Positions 29,798-39,061 of a DNA stretch of 64,000 bases are shown here, one piece after another. The translations under genes and the position numbers were made by a program. Positions within the stretch are counted from its first letter, which is position 1. Each line of letters opens with the position of its first letter. The notes beneath the pieces are model-generated. The model saw nothing but the letters and a program-made list of their open reading frames with translations. It was not told the DNA's origin and searched no databases. Source of the stretch: Candidatus Vicinibacter affinis (GTDB lineage: Bacteria > Bacteroidota > Bacteroidia > Chitinophagales > Saprospiraceae); assembly GCA_016714365.1 (NCBI GenBank), contig JADJNH010000007.1, positions 248,001-312,000 on the forward strand, in the 5' to 3' direction.

Positions 29798-32700
29798 TTA
29801 ATTAAAAATATATCTTAATCCAACTTGCAGCTGCCAAACATCCGCCAATCTCGCAGACTTTTCTAATAAATTCGTACGGTATTGTCCGTTGTTGTCTTTT
29901 GCAAATGAATACAACGGTTTATTGTCTGCAGATTTTCCTTCAAACTTTAAAGGGGTTGTATTCACCACCACTTGGTTTCCTCCTCCCCAATTCTGATTGA
30001 TCATGTTGAGTAAATTGTATACATCTGCCCTTAATTGCAAACGATGTGCTTTGGAGTTGATATTTAATTTAAATTCCTGGATAACTGTAAAATCTAAACC
30101 ATGGATGTTCGGAAGCAATCCTCCATTTCTAGGAAAATATCCTCCTTTAAATTTTGAAAGCTGTTCATTACTATTCACAAAATTCATAAAAGCTGCCCTT
30201 TGCTCATCAGCAGTTGCCGCATCTTTAAATTCAATTTCACTTCCATCGTTAGGAACATACATCAGGTCGTTGTTACGGGTTAATCCATCCTGATTAATAT
30301 CACCATTTACAGTAAGACTAAATCTGCCTTGATTGAAATATTGATAGAATAATGAAACTTGTGTGGAAGTATATTTAGAATACTTAAACTTGTAGGATAA
30401 TGCGGTTATGAAACGATGTCTTTGATCATCATTGGAATAAGCCAAATCAGGATAATTGTTTCCTGCATAACTAAGATTGTCTGTCCAGGAAGAATTGGCT
30501 ATAGATCCTCCTGTCAACAAATCTTTGGCTACAGAAAAATTGTATGCCATCATTAAATAAAAGTCATTTTTAAATTGTCTTTCCAATTTTGGTGTGATGG
30601 AGAAAGAGTAACCTTGATTGGTGTTTTTCAACAAAATAGCATCGGTCACCGTAGTATTGATTCTATTTGCACTTCCTCCACTGTAAAATTGTCTTGCATC
30701 TGCTCCTGCATAACTTCCAACCGGACCTTTCTGGTTAGCATCTATGTAATAAATATTGTTAATGGTTTTATTAAAAATACCTTCAATGGATCCAACCACA
30801 TTATACATCAATTGATGATCAGCAGCAAAATTAAATCTGAGTAATTGTGGAAACTTAAAGTTTTCATCCGTAACTGCAAGATTATAACTTGGTGCAAGCT
30901 TTGGATTTTCAGGGACATATTTAGCTACATCATCAGAGAATATATATTTTCTGGTCGCTGCATTTTGATCTCTGACAGAACCTTTGGTCACACCATTGTT
31001 ACTGATTTGATTGGCCAACCAAACAAATGGAACTCTTCCGGTAAATACGCCTACACCTCCTCTCAACTGAAAAGTTCTGTCACCTTTTACATCATAGTTG
31101 AATCCAACTCGTGGAGAGAACATTGCCTGTGTTTTTGGCAACTTGTCTGTCCTTAACTGAATAGTACTTCCATCTGCATCTCTGAAATTAAGATTTGCAG
31201 CTTGCTGGTTCAAATAGGCTGCATCACTTTCATAAATTGGCACATCCACTCTTACGCCAAATGTAACATTAAGCCGATCATCCAACGCACTCACCTGATC
31301 TTGCACATACACTCCTGGCTGATGTATCGTTATTTTATCAACAGGAATTTCCTTTCCCGGCAATACAGAGTATTGTTGCTCAAAAATGGCGAGCGTTACC
31401 GTATCCCCATTGGTTGCCTTATAAAAATCACTTAAAGAATTATAAGTATAGTTTCCATACCATCTGGGGGTAAAAGTATTTTCAAATGTGAATGATTCAA
31501 AATTTATTCCAGCAGTGAAGGTATGATTATTCCTATACCAGGTCAAATTGTCCTGAAATTGGATTGTATTGGTATTTAATCTGTTATTGGGTGTAAATGC
31601 TTCATAACCAAATGAAGTAAAAGTATTCCCTGCTTCCCGTATATCAACTAAAGGAAATGGTCTGGAAGATGGACTGCTCCGGTAATCTCTATTAGCTGTA
31701 TAACCAACTTGCAATTGATTTGAAAGGCCTGAATTTATGATGGTGTTCAATTCTATAATGGCAGAGTGAATATCATTGTTGATGGTATAATTGGCTGAGC
31801 TAAAATTCAGAGCGTTTGTATTTCCGTTTCTGAATCCTTGTGCACCACTGCCGCTTGCCAAAACATCTCTGTATGATCTAAGATAATTATACCGTAGGCT
31901 GATTTTATTTTTACTGTCCAGGTTGTAATCTAATTTGGCTAAAGCCTTGTTGCTAAATGTTGGTAAAGTATAACCGTCATATTCACCCGGATCATAACCA
32001 TATTTGTTCAGCAAAAGATCCTTTAATGAATCTAAGGCAGAGGCCCTGACTCTTGTTACACTTCCACCTACTACATCTCCATCTCTGAAGGCCCTGAATT
32101 GTACTGGATCTTCTCTTCTTTCTCCTTCCGCATTTATGAAAAAGAATAATTTATCTTTTATAATGGGTCCTCCTAAACTCAATCCAAATTGTTTGATGTC
32201 GAAGTTTTGAACAACCACTGATTTATCTGAAGCCTTTGTACCCACAAAACTTTCATTCCGCATATTGTAATAAGCCGTTCCTGATAAATTGTTGGAACCT
32301 GATTTAGTTACCGCATTTACACCGGCACCTGTAAATCCTCCTTGTCTTACATCGTAAGGCGCTAAGTTTACTTGGATCTCCTCTACCGCATCCAAACCAA
32401 TTGGCGTGGAATTTGCCTGCCCTCCGGGTGTTGACGCCAGACCAAAACTGTTATTAAAAATAGTGCCGTCGATTGTCAAATTGTTATATCGACTGTCCTG
32501 TCCTATAAATGAAGTTCCAGTACCTGTTGTGGAAGCCACGGATGAAGCCCTGCTCTGAGGGGTAAGTCTGGTAAAATCATCTAAAGATCTACTAAGTGTA
32601 GGAAGAGCCGCCAAGGCTTCTTTTTTAATGTTGGTAGCGGCACCTGTGCGATCTGAATTGAGGATGTCGTTTGTTTTAGCTGTGATGATGACCTCATCCA

Positions 32701-33070
32701 ACGATACGGCTTCAGGAGTCATCTTCACATTGTATCTCAAATTCTGACCCAAGGACAAATAAATGTTGGCTTCCTCATAATTTTTGTAGCCAATGTAATT
32801 TACCGTCACCGTATAAGGCCCTCCAACTCTCATGTTCGGAATGTTAAACCTACCATCTTCCCGGGTATAAACTCCGTAAATGGTACCGGATGGAATGTGT
32901 TTCGCTTGAACGGTAGCAGCCACGAGAGGCTCTCCTTTTTCGTCCGTCACAATACCCAATATCTGAGCATTGGTGACACTCTGTGCCTGGATCTGGTTTT
33001 TGGTGATCAGTCCCAAAATCATTACCATGGGTATGATTTTAAGCAATGGAGTAATTAAGCTTCGTTTCAT
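29798..33070 (-). CDS. TonB-dependent outer-membrane receptor with carboxypeptidase-regulatory-like domain
   Basis: A 1090-aa outer-membrane transporter. After a signal peptide ('MKRSLITPLLKIIPMVMI...QAQS') comes a CarboxypepD_reg-like domain ('ILGIVTDEKGEPLVAATVQA', about 36-120), then a plug domain containing 'SLDEVIITA' and 'GLDAVEEIQVNLAPYDVRQGGFTGAGVNAVTKSG' (about 120-270), and a beta-barrel to the C-terminus, which ends 'WQLQVGLRYIFN' with the terminal aromatic typical of barrels. It resembles the Oar-like subgroup more than SusC: no SusD partner is adjacent and the long plug lacks a SusC-type start. Substrate unknown; energised by ExbBD-TonB. Monocistronic, with its own -7 box and terminator. 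Confidence 0.92.
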   Translation of the reverse strand: MKRSLITPLLKIIPMVMILGLITKNQIQAQSVTNAQILGIVTDEKGEPLVAATVQAKHIPSGTIYGVYTREDGRFNIPNMRVGGPYTVTVNYIGYKNYEEANIYLSLGQNLRYNVKMTPEAVSLDEVIITAKTNDILNSDRTGAATNIKKEALAALPTLSRSLDDFTRLTPQSRASSVASTTGTGTSFIGQDSRYNNLTIDGTIFNNSFGLASTPGGQANSTPIGLDAVEEIQVNLAPYDVRQGGFTGAGVNAVTKSGSNNLSGTAYYNMRNESFVGTKASDKSVVVQNFDIKQFGLSLGGPIIKDKLFFFINAEGERREDPVQFRAFRDGDVVGGSVTRVRASALDSLKDLLLNKYGYDPGEYDGYTLPTFSNKALAKLDYNLDSKNKISLRYNYLRSYRDVLASGSGAQGFRNGNTNALNFSSANYTINNDIHSAIIELNTIINSGLSNQLQVGYTANRDYRSSPSSRPFPLVDIREAGNTFTSFGYEAFTPNNRLNTNTIQFQDNLTWYRNNHTFTAGINFESFTFENTFTPRWYGNYTYNSLSDFYKATNGDTVTLAIFEQQYSVLPGKEIPVDKITIHQPGVYVQDQVSALDDRLNVTFGVRVDVPIYESDAAYLNQQAANLNFRDADGSTIQLRTDKLPKTQAMFSPRVGFNYDVKGDRTFQLRGGVGVFTGRVPFVWLANQISNNGVTKGSVRDQNAATRKYIFSDDVAKYVPENPKLAPSYNLAVTDENFKFPQLLRFNFAADHQLMYNVVGSIEGIFNKTINNIYYIDANQKGPVGSYAGADARQFYSGGSANRINTTVTDAILLKNTNQGYSFSITPKLERQFKNDFYLMMAYNFSVAKDLLTGGSIANSSWTDNLSYAGNNYPDLAYSNDDQRHRFITALSYKFKYSKYTSTQVSLFYQYFNQGRFSLTVNGDINQDGLTRNNDLMYVPNDGSEIEFKDAATADEQRAAFMNFVNSNEQLSKFKGGYFPRNGGLLPNIHGLDFTVIQEFKLNINSKAHRLQLRADVYNLLNMINQNWGGGNQVVVNTTPLKFEGKSADNKPLYSFAKDNNGQYRTNLLEKSARLADVWQLQVGLRYIFN

Positions 33071-33101
33071 AATAAAGGTTTAGTTTTTAAAATATGGTTT
33101 A

Positions 33102-33109
33102 CAAAGGTA
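33102..33109 (-). promoter_or_regulatory. -7 promoter box of the TonB-dependent receptor (TACCTTTG)
   Basis: TACCTTTG on the minus strand is an exact TAnnTTTG match, 31 bases before the ATG at 33070. The region upstream to about 33300 is AT-rich and holds no gene. Confidence 0.45.
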
Positions 33110-33303
33110 ACCTTGCCTAATTACTTATCTATTAAGTTATTATAAAATTATTATAAATATATTAATCAATTGAATATCTGTACTTTAACCTATACAAAAC
33201 ACCTAATTAACATCATGATTACATGAATTTTATTTGAAATTTCTTCGCAAATTGATAAAATTTTACCCATAAATAAATGAGTCTAGAACAGGAAATGCAA
33301 AAA

Positions 33304-33331
33304 AAAAGGGGGTTGAAATCAACCCCCTTTT
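33304..33331 (-). terminator. Rho-independent terminator of the 1839-aa T9SS protein gene
   Basis: A 13-bp perfect stem with five G:C pairs (33304-33316 with 33319-33331) and a 2-base loop. On the minus strand it is followed by a T-run, 22 bases past the stop codon at 33354. Confidence 0.88.
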
Positions 33332-33353
33332 AAATCTAATTTTTACCATCAAT

Positions 33354-36300
33354 TTATTCCAAAATAACCATCTTTCTGGTCTGTGTATTGGTATCAAAAT
33401 CTACCTGATAATAATACACTCCTGACGTTCCCAACATGGATTTTTCAATTATCCATTCTTGATATCCTTTACCCAGTTCCTTTGCACTGCGGAAATATAC
33501 TTTTCCCGTCATGTCGTAGATCGTTAATTTTACTTCTCCCTTCTCAGGAAGTAACATTCCGATCACGGTCGTTCCGTTCCATGGATTCGGCTCATTCTGC
33601 AACAACACAAACTCGTTTTGAAGTTTGCCCTGTGACCTCAACTCTATCCTGCCTTCCTCCAATCCTTCTCCTATACTCAACGCCGGTGTGATGCTGCTGC
33701 CTATGTGCATCACATCTGATACCCGTGCATCTGCTTTGGCTCTCACTTTCACCGTAAATAATTTCTCTCCGCTCTTTGAACTGCCATCCCAGCTGAAGGT
33801 GATTTTTCCTTCATTCGCCTTGTGCATGCTGTAATGTTCTTCTCCAAAATGATTACTTCTGTTGCCGCTCACTTCCATCACTTCCATCATCTCTGCATTC
33901 CACTCCATCGTCATCTGGAAGCCTCTGAACTGGTCTATGTTGCTGGAGTTGAATTCTATCTCATACACATTTCCTTTCTTCATCTCCTCATCTCTGTAGC
34001 TCAGATCCATTACCTTGCCACTTCGGCTCGTTGTGTTTTGATATCCGCGCGTCTTGGCTGATTCATTCACATCTCCCACTTTGATCCCGATGAAATTTCC
34101 TACTGTATTCGATGACATCGTTGGTATGTTGTACACTTCCGGGAAATTCTCCGTTAACGCACTCTCCGCACTTCCAAAACTGTAATACTCATCCACAAAT
34201 CTCCAGCTCGTATTGCCACTGATCTCTTGTGTCAAGCCTAATATCAACTTCCTAAGATCTGCGATGTCACGCGCTGTCACTGTCTTGCTTCTGTTTACAT
34301 CCGCTGCTACCATTTTGTATGGTGAGGTGATTGGCTCTGTGCCAAGTATGTGCTTTTGTATTTTTACAATGTCCGCTGTACTGATGCCATTCAACCAGTC
34401 ATCGTTCTTCCCCGGTTTTACTGCATAAGATCCGCCCGTTGCGATTGGACCAAATGTATATTCCCCTTCAAAGTTCGTACTCGTCGCAGGCATCGTCGAT
34501 TGCTCTAACAACACCCCTACTTTCTCTACTTTACTTCCTCCCTCTGTTTTGATTTGTCCGTTTACTCGAACATTCAAAGTCTGTGGACATTGTGGCTCAC
34601 TCTGAGGATTGTCCCAGATGATGATCACTGTCTTGCACACGGACGTATTACCATTGATATCTGTTACCCACAGTTCCACATTTCTTGGTCCTATGCTGTC
34701 GCAGGTATACGTTCTGGATTTATCATTCGTATCCGCACTGAAACTAAAGGTCACCGGATAACCGCAGCTGTGGCCTGAGTTTACATTCAGGTCGCTGGCC
34801 CATACCACCGCCATCTTCGTGTCCGGAGTACCGTTTCCATCCGTATCCATCCCTGTCAATCCAATGGACAAATCACGGTGACAATAAGCCGTCGGTGATT
34901 TGCAATTCAGCAGATTAACCTCAGACTGACATTTGGCAGTATTGCCACAGCGGTCTTCCACTTCCCATTTGATGATGTGTCTGCCTAATGGCCATGTTCC
35001 ACTTGCTGTATTGTCGCCTATTGTGGCTCTTTCTATATCGATCGTGCCATCGCTGTTCAAATCTACTTTGTAGCGGAACAACAATTCCGATACATCTGTA
35101 CAATCATCGATCGCTTCTATGCTCAGACTGATCGGGATCGGTCTGCATTGTACATCGTAACTGCAGATCGTCGTATCACGACATAATTTCGTGATGATCG
35201 GATCTACCAGATTGCTCACTTTGATGATCTGTGTATCGCTGAATATTACGATGTTGTTGAACTCATCACGCTGACACCAGTCGATCAGTTTCCATACCCT
35301 GAAAATTTTAAAGCATGGATCCCCCGGTACCGTCTGTGAAAATACATGATCATGATAGCTTAATCCTATCAGGCTGCACTCATCATCCACATACGTTGGG
35401 AAATTATACGGCGCACTTAATCGCTCCGGTATCAACAGATCAGGATTGCATATGCCATTTGTATCCAGATCCGCAGGCCAGGTAATCGACAGATAACTCA
35501 TCGGATGATGATTGGATATTTCTATCTTCTGTACACAGCTTGCGCTGTTACCTTGTCCGTCTGTTACCGTAAATTCTCTGATGATCAAACCCATCCCACA
35601 CTGATTCATTCCACTCGTATCGATTCGCTCACTCACTCTTGGGCTACAATTGTCATACGCGATTCCATCCTGTGGATGTCCGTATATCTCATGCCAGTAA
35701 ATCGGATCAATTACTATTTTCTCACGATCCGCTTCATTGTCCACTACTTTACCAAATGAAGTTCCCAAATTGTTCAGATCTATGTCAAATCTGCAATCCA
35801 CGTGAATATCCGGTGGACAACTGATCAATGGAACATCTTTATCCTGTACCTCCACGCTCACCATGCACACACTTTCGTTTCCGCTTGCGTCTATTGCTTT
35901 GAAGGCTACCATGATCGTCCTGCCAACATCCTCACAACAAAAGCCAACTTCCGGACCCCAATCGTCTTCTCCAACTATGCCACACGCATCTGCATCCATC
36001 CTCCTCACTTCAAAATGATGTAAGTGACACTCATCAAAACTTCCATCGTCAAATACTTCTGCAGGCACCCAATTGATTCCTGCATCATTCAAAGCCACCA
36101 CTGTTCTCCTGTCGCATATCGCCACAGGTTCTGTATCGTCTTTTACCGTCACTATCAATGTATCGGTCGTTACATTATAGCAACCATCATAGATTCGGTA
36201 TATCACTGTATCTCGTCCAACTGGAAGGATTACTTTTCCGCCATTTTTTCCTATCAACGATCCTCCAGGATAACTGATGTCAACTCGCAATTTATCATGA

Positions 36301-37186
36301 CATCTGTCATAAGCATCAATCGCAGGCAACAATACATCTGCCTCACAATCTCTGTGTCCTGTGGTCGCATCAAAATCGTATGGGCGATGCGTAATGATCG
36401 GACCTTCGGTGTCTTTGATCTGGATAAATTGTATGCCCAGAACCGTGAACTCCTGATTGCACCACCACTCTCTGGCGCGCCAGGTTCGCATGATCTTATG
36501 CACACATCCGATGTCTCCCAGATCCTGATCTTCATAATCTACATACATGTTGCAGATGAAGTCTATATTCGGCCATATCTGATAACCTTCCAAGGTAGGT
36601 ATCCCTGTAATGCTTGGATGCGGATTCCCGTTTGCGTCAAATCTCGAGATTCTGCTGCACTCCAAATCTACTATCTGATCCGGAAAATCTATAAGATTGA
36701 TGTCCGGTCTTTCTACCCTGATCAGCTGCACACAAGTATCGCTGATGTTGCCATAGGTATCTGTAGAGATCCACGTTCTTCTTACTTCTTTTATGTATTC
36801 CGGATTACAATCCAATTTCGTGGTCAATTCATCCAGTAGGGTCACCGTATATCTGCTGCAATCTTCTATCACAGCCGGATTGGCTGCATTCAAATTGAAT
36901 TGAATACAACTCATGTCTTGATCCCTGCAGATAATCTCTGGGGCCAGTTTATCTTCTATCGTTATATAGGACCAGCAAGAATTGCCGGTCGTGATATCTG
37001 TTATAGTTGCAATAATTGTTTTTCCCAAATAATGCGAATCCACTGGATTTGGAATTGGGTGATTGTTATAACTTAATGCTATCTTAAAAACATCATAACA
37101 AGCGTAATAACCGGTCAACAGCATTTCCGGTGTAATGGTCACTTCACAATTCTGATCAAGTGATACATTCACATTTTTACTGGAAA
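33354..37186 (-). repeat. Long direct repeat, copy 1 (3.8 kb, 3' part of giant T9SS gene)
   Basis: From the stop codon back to about 37186 this DNA is nearly identical to 39062-42892, in the same orientation with an offset of about 5.71 kb. The differences I can see are mostly synonymous; by eye there are about two dozen amino-acid changes in roughly 1270 residues, with a denser patch around 36960-37130. Homology stops abruptly near the sequence encoding 'LSSKNVNVSLDQ'. Confidence 0.9.
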
Positions 37187-38873
37187 GGCTGGATGATCCA
37201 AGCACATTGACTGTAAAAGAACATTCAGCGATGCTTCCGCATGCATCCATGGCCTGATAAACGTTGGTGGTTACACCCGGAGGATATGGATTTCCACTCG
37301 GAATTCCTGCGAGTCTTCTAACTTGAAGTCCACCTTCAAATTCTATGACATATCTTCTAAATAACAAGGAAGGAGAATCAAACCATCTGCCACCTACAGG
37401 ATCCCAATACCAAACAAAATCGCCGGGGATGATACCCGGTTGACCTGGACCCCAATTGGTATAATTGACCGGTTCTTCAGTAACCCATTTGAATTTATCT
37501 TGAGATGGACTATATCGCATGCCTATCCAATATTGATTGTTGGCAAGGCCCGGCGTAAAAGGAATATTATTCATGAGGAAAGAATTCTCTGCACCATCTT
37601 CAATGGTAACTAAATGTCCTCCTAAAGCAGTAGCCATTTCATTGGCTTGAAGCCAATGTAAATGATTGCCGGCTCCCGGAGGTGAGATAAAATAAGTATT
37701 CCCATTGTAAAGTCCGATGAATTGGAAACCCGGAATATTCAAACTGGTCTGTATACTATTATCTGTGGCAGTCACATTGTAACAATACACCCTATTACAA
37801 TCCATACTGTCCAGATACAAAGTAGTATTAGGTGGACAGGTGATGGTAGGAGCTGTCTGATCAATGACCGTATAAGTTACTACACAAGACGTTGAATGCC
37901 CGCCTTGATCAGAAACAGTATAGGTTCTTGTCAGGACATAAGCTGAAGCAACACAACCTGAGCCGCTAGAACTTTGAGAGATAGCAACAGAAGTTGTACC
38001 ACAAGAAGTATTCACCCTTACATCAGATGGAACACCGACAGGAATGCTGCTGATGGACTGAAAGGTTCCGCCAGAAGGGTTTGGGCATGTAACATCTAGC
38101 TGGCACAGGCAATTATTGGACAAAGTTACCACGTTTGTATTGGTGGAAATAGCTCCTGCAGTGGAAAGTCCTCTGCCTAGAAGTGATGCTCCAAAGCCAA
38201 AGTTAATTGCTCCATTTGCAAGAACAGTACCTCGGAAAATTGTGCCATTGTGATTAAACGCTCCATTGATTTGCCAATACACATTGCACAAGTCGGCACC
38301 ATTTATGAGCGTAATAGTTGAACCTGGATTAGTAGACAAAGCACCGTCAATTTGAAAAATAAATATCGCGTTCGGATTGCCTCCTCCATCTAAGGTTAAA
38401 TTTGCATTCAATACGGCCGCAGTGGATATGCAATAGATGTTAGGTCCAAGAATCTGACCGTTGCCCAATGGAGTTGTCAAAACTGACCCGCAGGTAAGAC
38501 TCGCCAAAAAGGCATATGCATTCGCCACATCAATTGCAGTCTGAACCGAGACGGGGTCTGTCACATGTACAGCACCAATATGAGTTCCTGGAGGGCTGAA
38601 GGCCCCAACATTTGTGCCAATATCACCAATTACATTAGATGCTGGATCCCCGTTAAAAGCACCAACGGCAGTAAAGAGAGCAAAAGTGGAGGCAGTACCT
38701 AAGTTGGGGGCTTGCCCAAAACCAGTACGAGTACCAATTAAAAGCAAAATCAATGTCAGTAAACTTTGACTATAAAATTTCAATCGAAATTTAAGGTCAT
38801 GCAATCTTTTAATAAAAAGACTTGGTTTGGTACCAAATCGCAAGACCTGGTTCAAGAAAGTTGTGGTTTTCAT
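33354..38873 (-). CDS. Giant T9SS type A protein: DUF3494 ice-binding, C-type lectin, HYR-like, dockerin-like domains
   Basis: A 1839-aa secreted protein. Start chosen at ATG 38873 (TTG 38882 is three codons earlier); the signal anchor ends near 'LIGTRTGFGQ'. Regions: DUF3494/ice-binding-like beta-solenoid (about 58-255; 'GDIGTNVGAFSPPG', 'IFIFQIDGALSTNPGS'); a HYR domain (about 262-345); a second HYR domain whose middle is interrupted by a C-type lectin-like domain (about 385-515; 'LHWLQANEMATALGGHLVTI', 'YWIGMRY', 'WFDSPSLLFRRYVIEFE'). Then a long series of HYR/Ig-like segments (about 560-1470), a dockerin-like pair of 'ADVNRSKTVTARDIADLRKL' type (about 1540-1620), a cohesin-like segment, and the type A sorting domain ('NEPNPWNGTTVIGMLLPEKG'). 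Its last 1270 residues are nearly identical to the next gene's. Confidence 0.88.
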   Translation of the reverse strand: MKTTTFLNQVLRFGTKPSLFIKRLHDLKFRLKFYSQSLLTLILLLIGTRTGFGQAPNLGTASTFALFTAVGAFNGDPASNVIGDIGTNVGAFSPPGTHIGAVHVTDPVSVQTAIDVANAYAFLASLTCGSVLTTPLGNGQILGPNIYCISTAAVLNANLTLDGGGNPNAIFIFQIDGALSTNPGSTITLINGADLCNVYWQINGAFNHNGTIFRGTVLANGAINFGFGASLLGRGLSTAGAISTNTNVVTLSNNCLCQLDVTCPNPSGGTFQSISSIPVGVPSDVRVNTSCGTTSVAISQSSSGSGCVASAYVLTRTYTVSDQGGHSTSCVVTYTVIDQTAPTITCPPNTTLYLDSMDCNRVYCYNVTATDNSIQTSLNIPGFQFIGLYNGNTYFISPPGAGNHLHWLQANEMATALGGHLVTIEDGAENSFLMNNIPFTPGLANNQYWIGMRYSPSQDKFKWVTEEPVNYTNWGPGQPGIIPGDFVWYWDPVGGRWFDSPSLLFRRYVIEFEGGLQVRRLAGIPSGNPYPPGVTTNVYQAMDACGSIAECSFTVNVLGSSSLSSKNVNVSLDQNCEVTITPEMLLTGYYACYDVFKIALSYNNHPIPNPVDSHYLGKTIIATITDITTGNSCWSYITIEDKLAPEIICRDQDMSCIQFNLNAANPAVIEDCSRYTVTLLDELTTKLDCNPEYIKEVRRTWISTDTYGNISDTCVQLIRVERPDINLIDFPDQIVDLECSRISRFDANGNPHPSITGIPTLEGYQIWPNIDFICNMYVDYEDQDLGDIGCVHKIMRTWRAREWWCNQEFTVLGIQFIQIKDTEGPIITHRPYDFDATTGHRDCEADVLLPAIDAYDRCHDKLRVDISYPGGSLIGKNGGKVILPVGRDTVIYRIYDGCYNVTTDTLIVTVKDDTEPVAICDRRTVVALNDAGINWVPAEVFDDGSFDECHLHHFEVRRMDADACGIVGEDDWGPEVGFCCEDVGRTIMVAFKAIDASGNESVCMVSVEVQDKDVPLISCPPDIHVDCRFDIDLNNLGTSFGKVVDNEADREKIVIDPIYWHEIYGHPQDGIAYDNCSPRVSERIDTSGMNQCGMGLIIREFTVTDGQGNSASCVQKIEISNHHPMSYLSITWPADLDTNGICNPDLLIPERLSAPYNFPTYVDDECSLIGLSYHDHVFSQTVPGDPCFKIFRVWKLIDWCQRDEFNNIVIFSDTQIIKVSNLVDPIITKLCRDTTICSYDVQCRPIPISLSIEAIDDCTDVSELLFRYKVDLNSDGTIDIERATIGDNTASGTWPLGRHIIKWEVEDRCGNTAKCQSEVNLLNCKSPTAYCHRDLSIGLTGMDTDGNGTPDTKMAVVWASDLNVNSGHSCGYPVTFSFSADTNDKSRTYTCDSIGPRNVELWVTDINGNTSVCKTVIIIWDNPQSEPQCPQTLNVRVNGQIKTEGGSKVEKVGVLLEQSTMPATSTNFEGEYTFGPIATGGSYAVKPGKNDDWLNGISTADIVKIQKHILGTEPITSPYKMVAADVNRSKTVTARDIADLRKLILGLTQEISGNTSWRFVDEYYSFGSAESALTENFPEVYNIPTMSSNTVGNFIGIKVGDVNESAKTRGYQNTTSRSGKVMDLSYRDEEMKKGNVYEIEFNSSNIDQFRGFQMTMEWNAEMMEVMEVSGNRSNHFGEEHYSMHKANEGKITFSWDGSSKSGEKLFTVKVRAKADARVSDVMHIGSSITPALSIGEGLEEGRIELRSQGKLQNEFVLLQNEPNPWNGTTVIGMLLPEKGEVKLTIYDMTGKVYFRSAKELGKGYQEWIIEKSMLGTSGVYYYQVDFDTNTQTRKMVILE

Positions 38874-39005
38874 TAAATGCAAAATTTAGATTAACATCTA
38901 AATCCGATTTAATTCTTGAGAAGTCTGAATTTGAGGGCTGTCGAAATACTGAGCAAATATATAAAAAATATTTAATATTTATTTTAATATATTATGTTCA
39001 TAAAA

Positions 39006-39029
39006 AAGGCGGGAGAAATCTCCCGCCTT
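39006..39029 (-). terminator. Rho-independent terminator of the 1474-aa T9SS protein gene
   Basis: An 11-bp G/C-rich perfect stem (39006-39016 with 39019-39029) with a 2-base loop, followed on the minus strand by a T-run, 32 bases after the stop codon. Confidence 0.87.
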
Positions 39030-39061
39030 CTGTAGCTTTTCTTATGTATTCTTCCTTCGAA

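Noticed and set aside
29798..33070. SusC of a polysaccharide utilisation locus
   Set aside because: No SusD-like gene follows; the downstream genes are unrelated T9SS proteins, and the plug looks Oar-like.
36024..36839. 271-aa open frame on the plus strand, repeated at 41732-42547
   Set aside because: Antisense to the duplicated T9SS coding region; its conservation is explained by the near-identity of the two sense genes.
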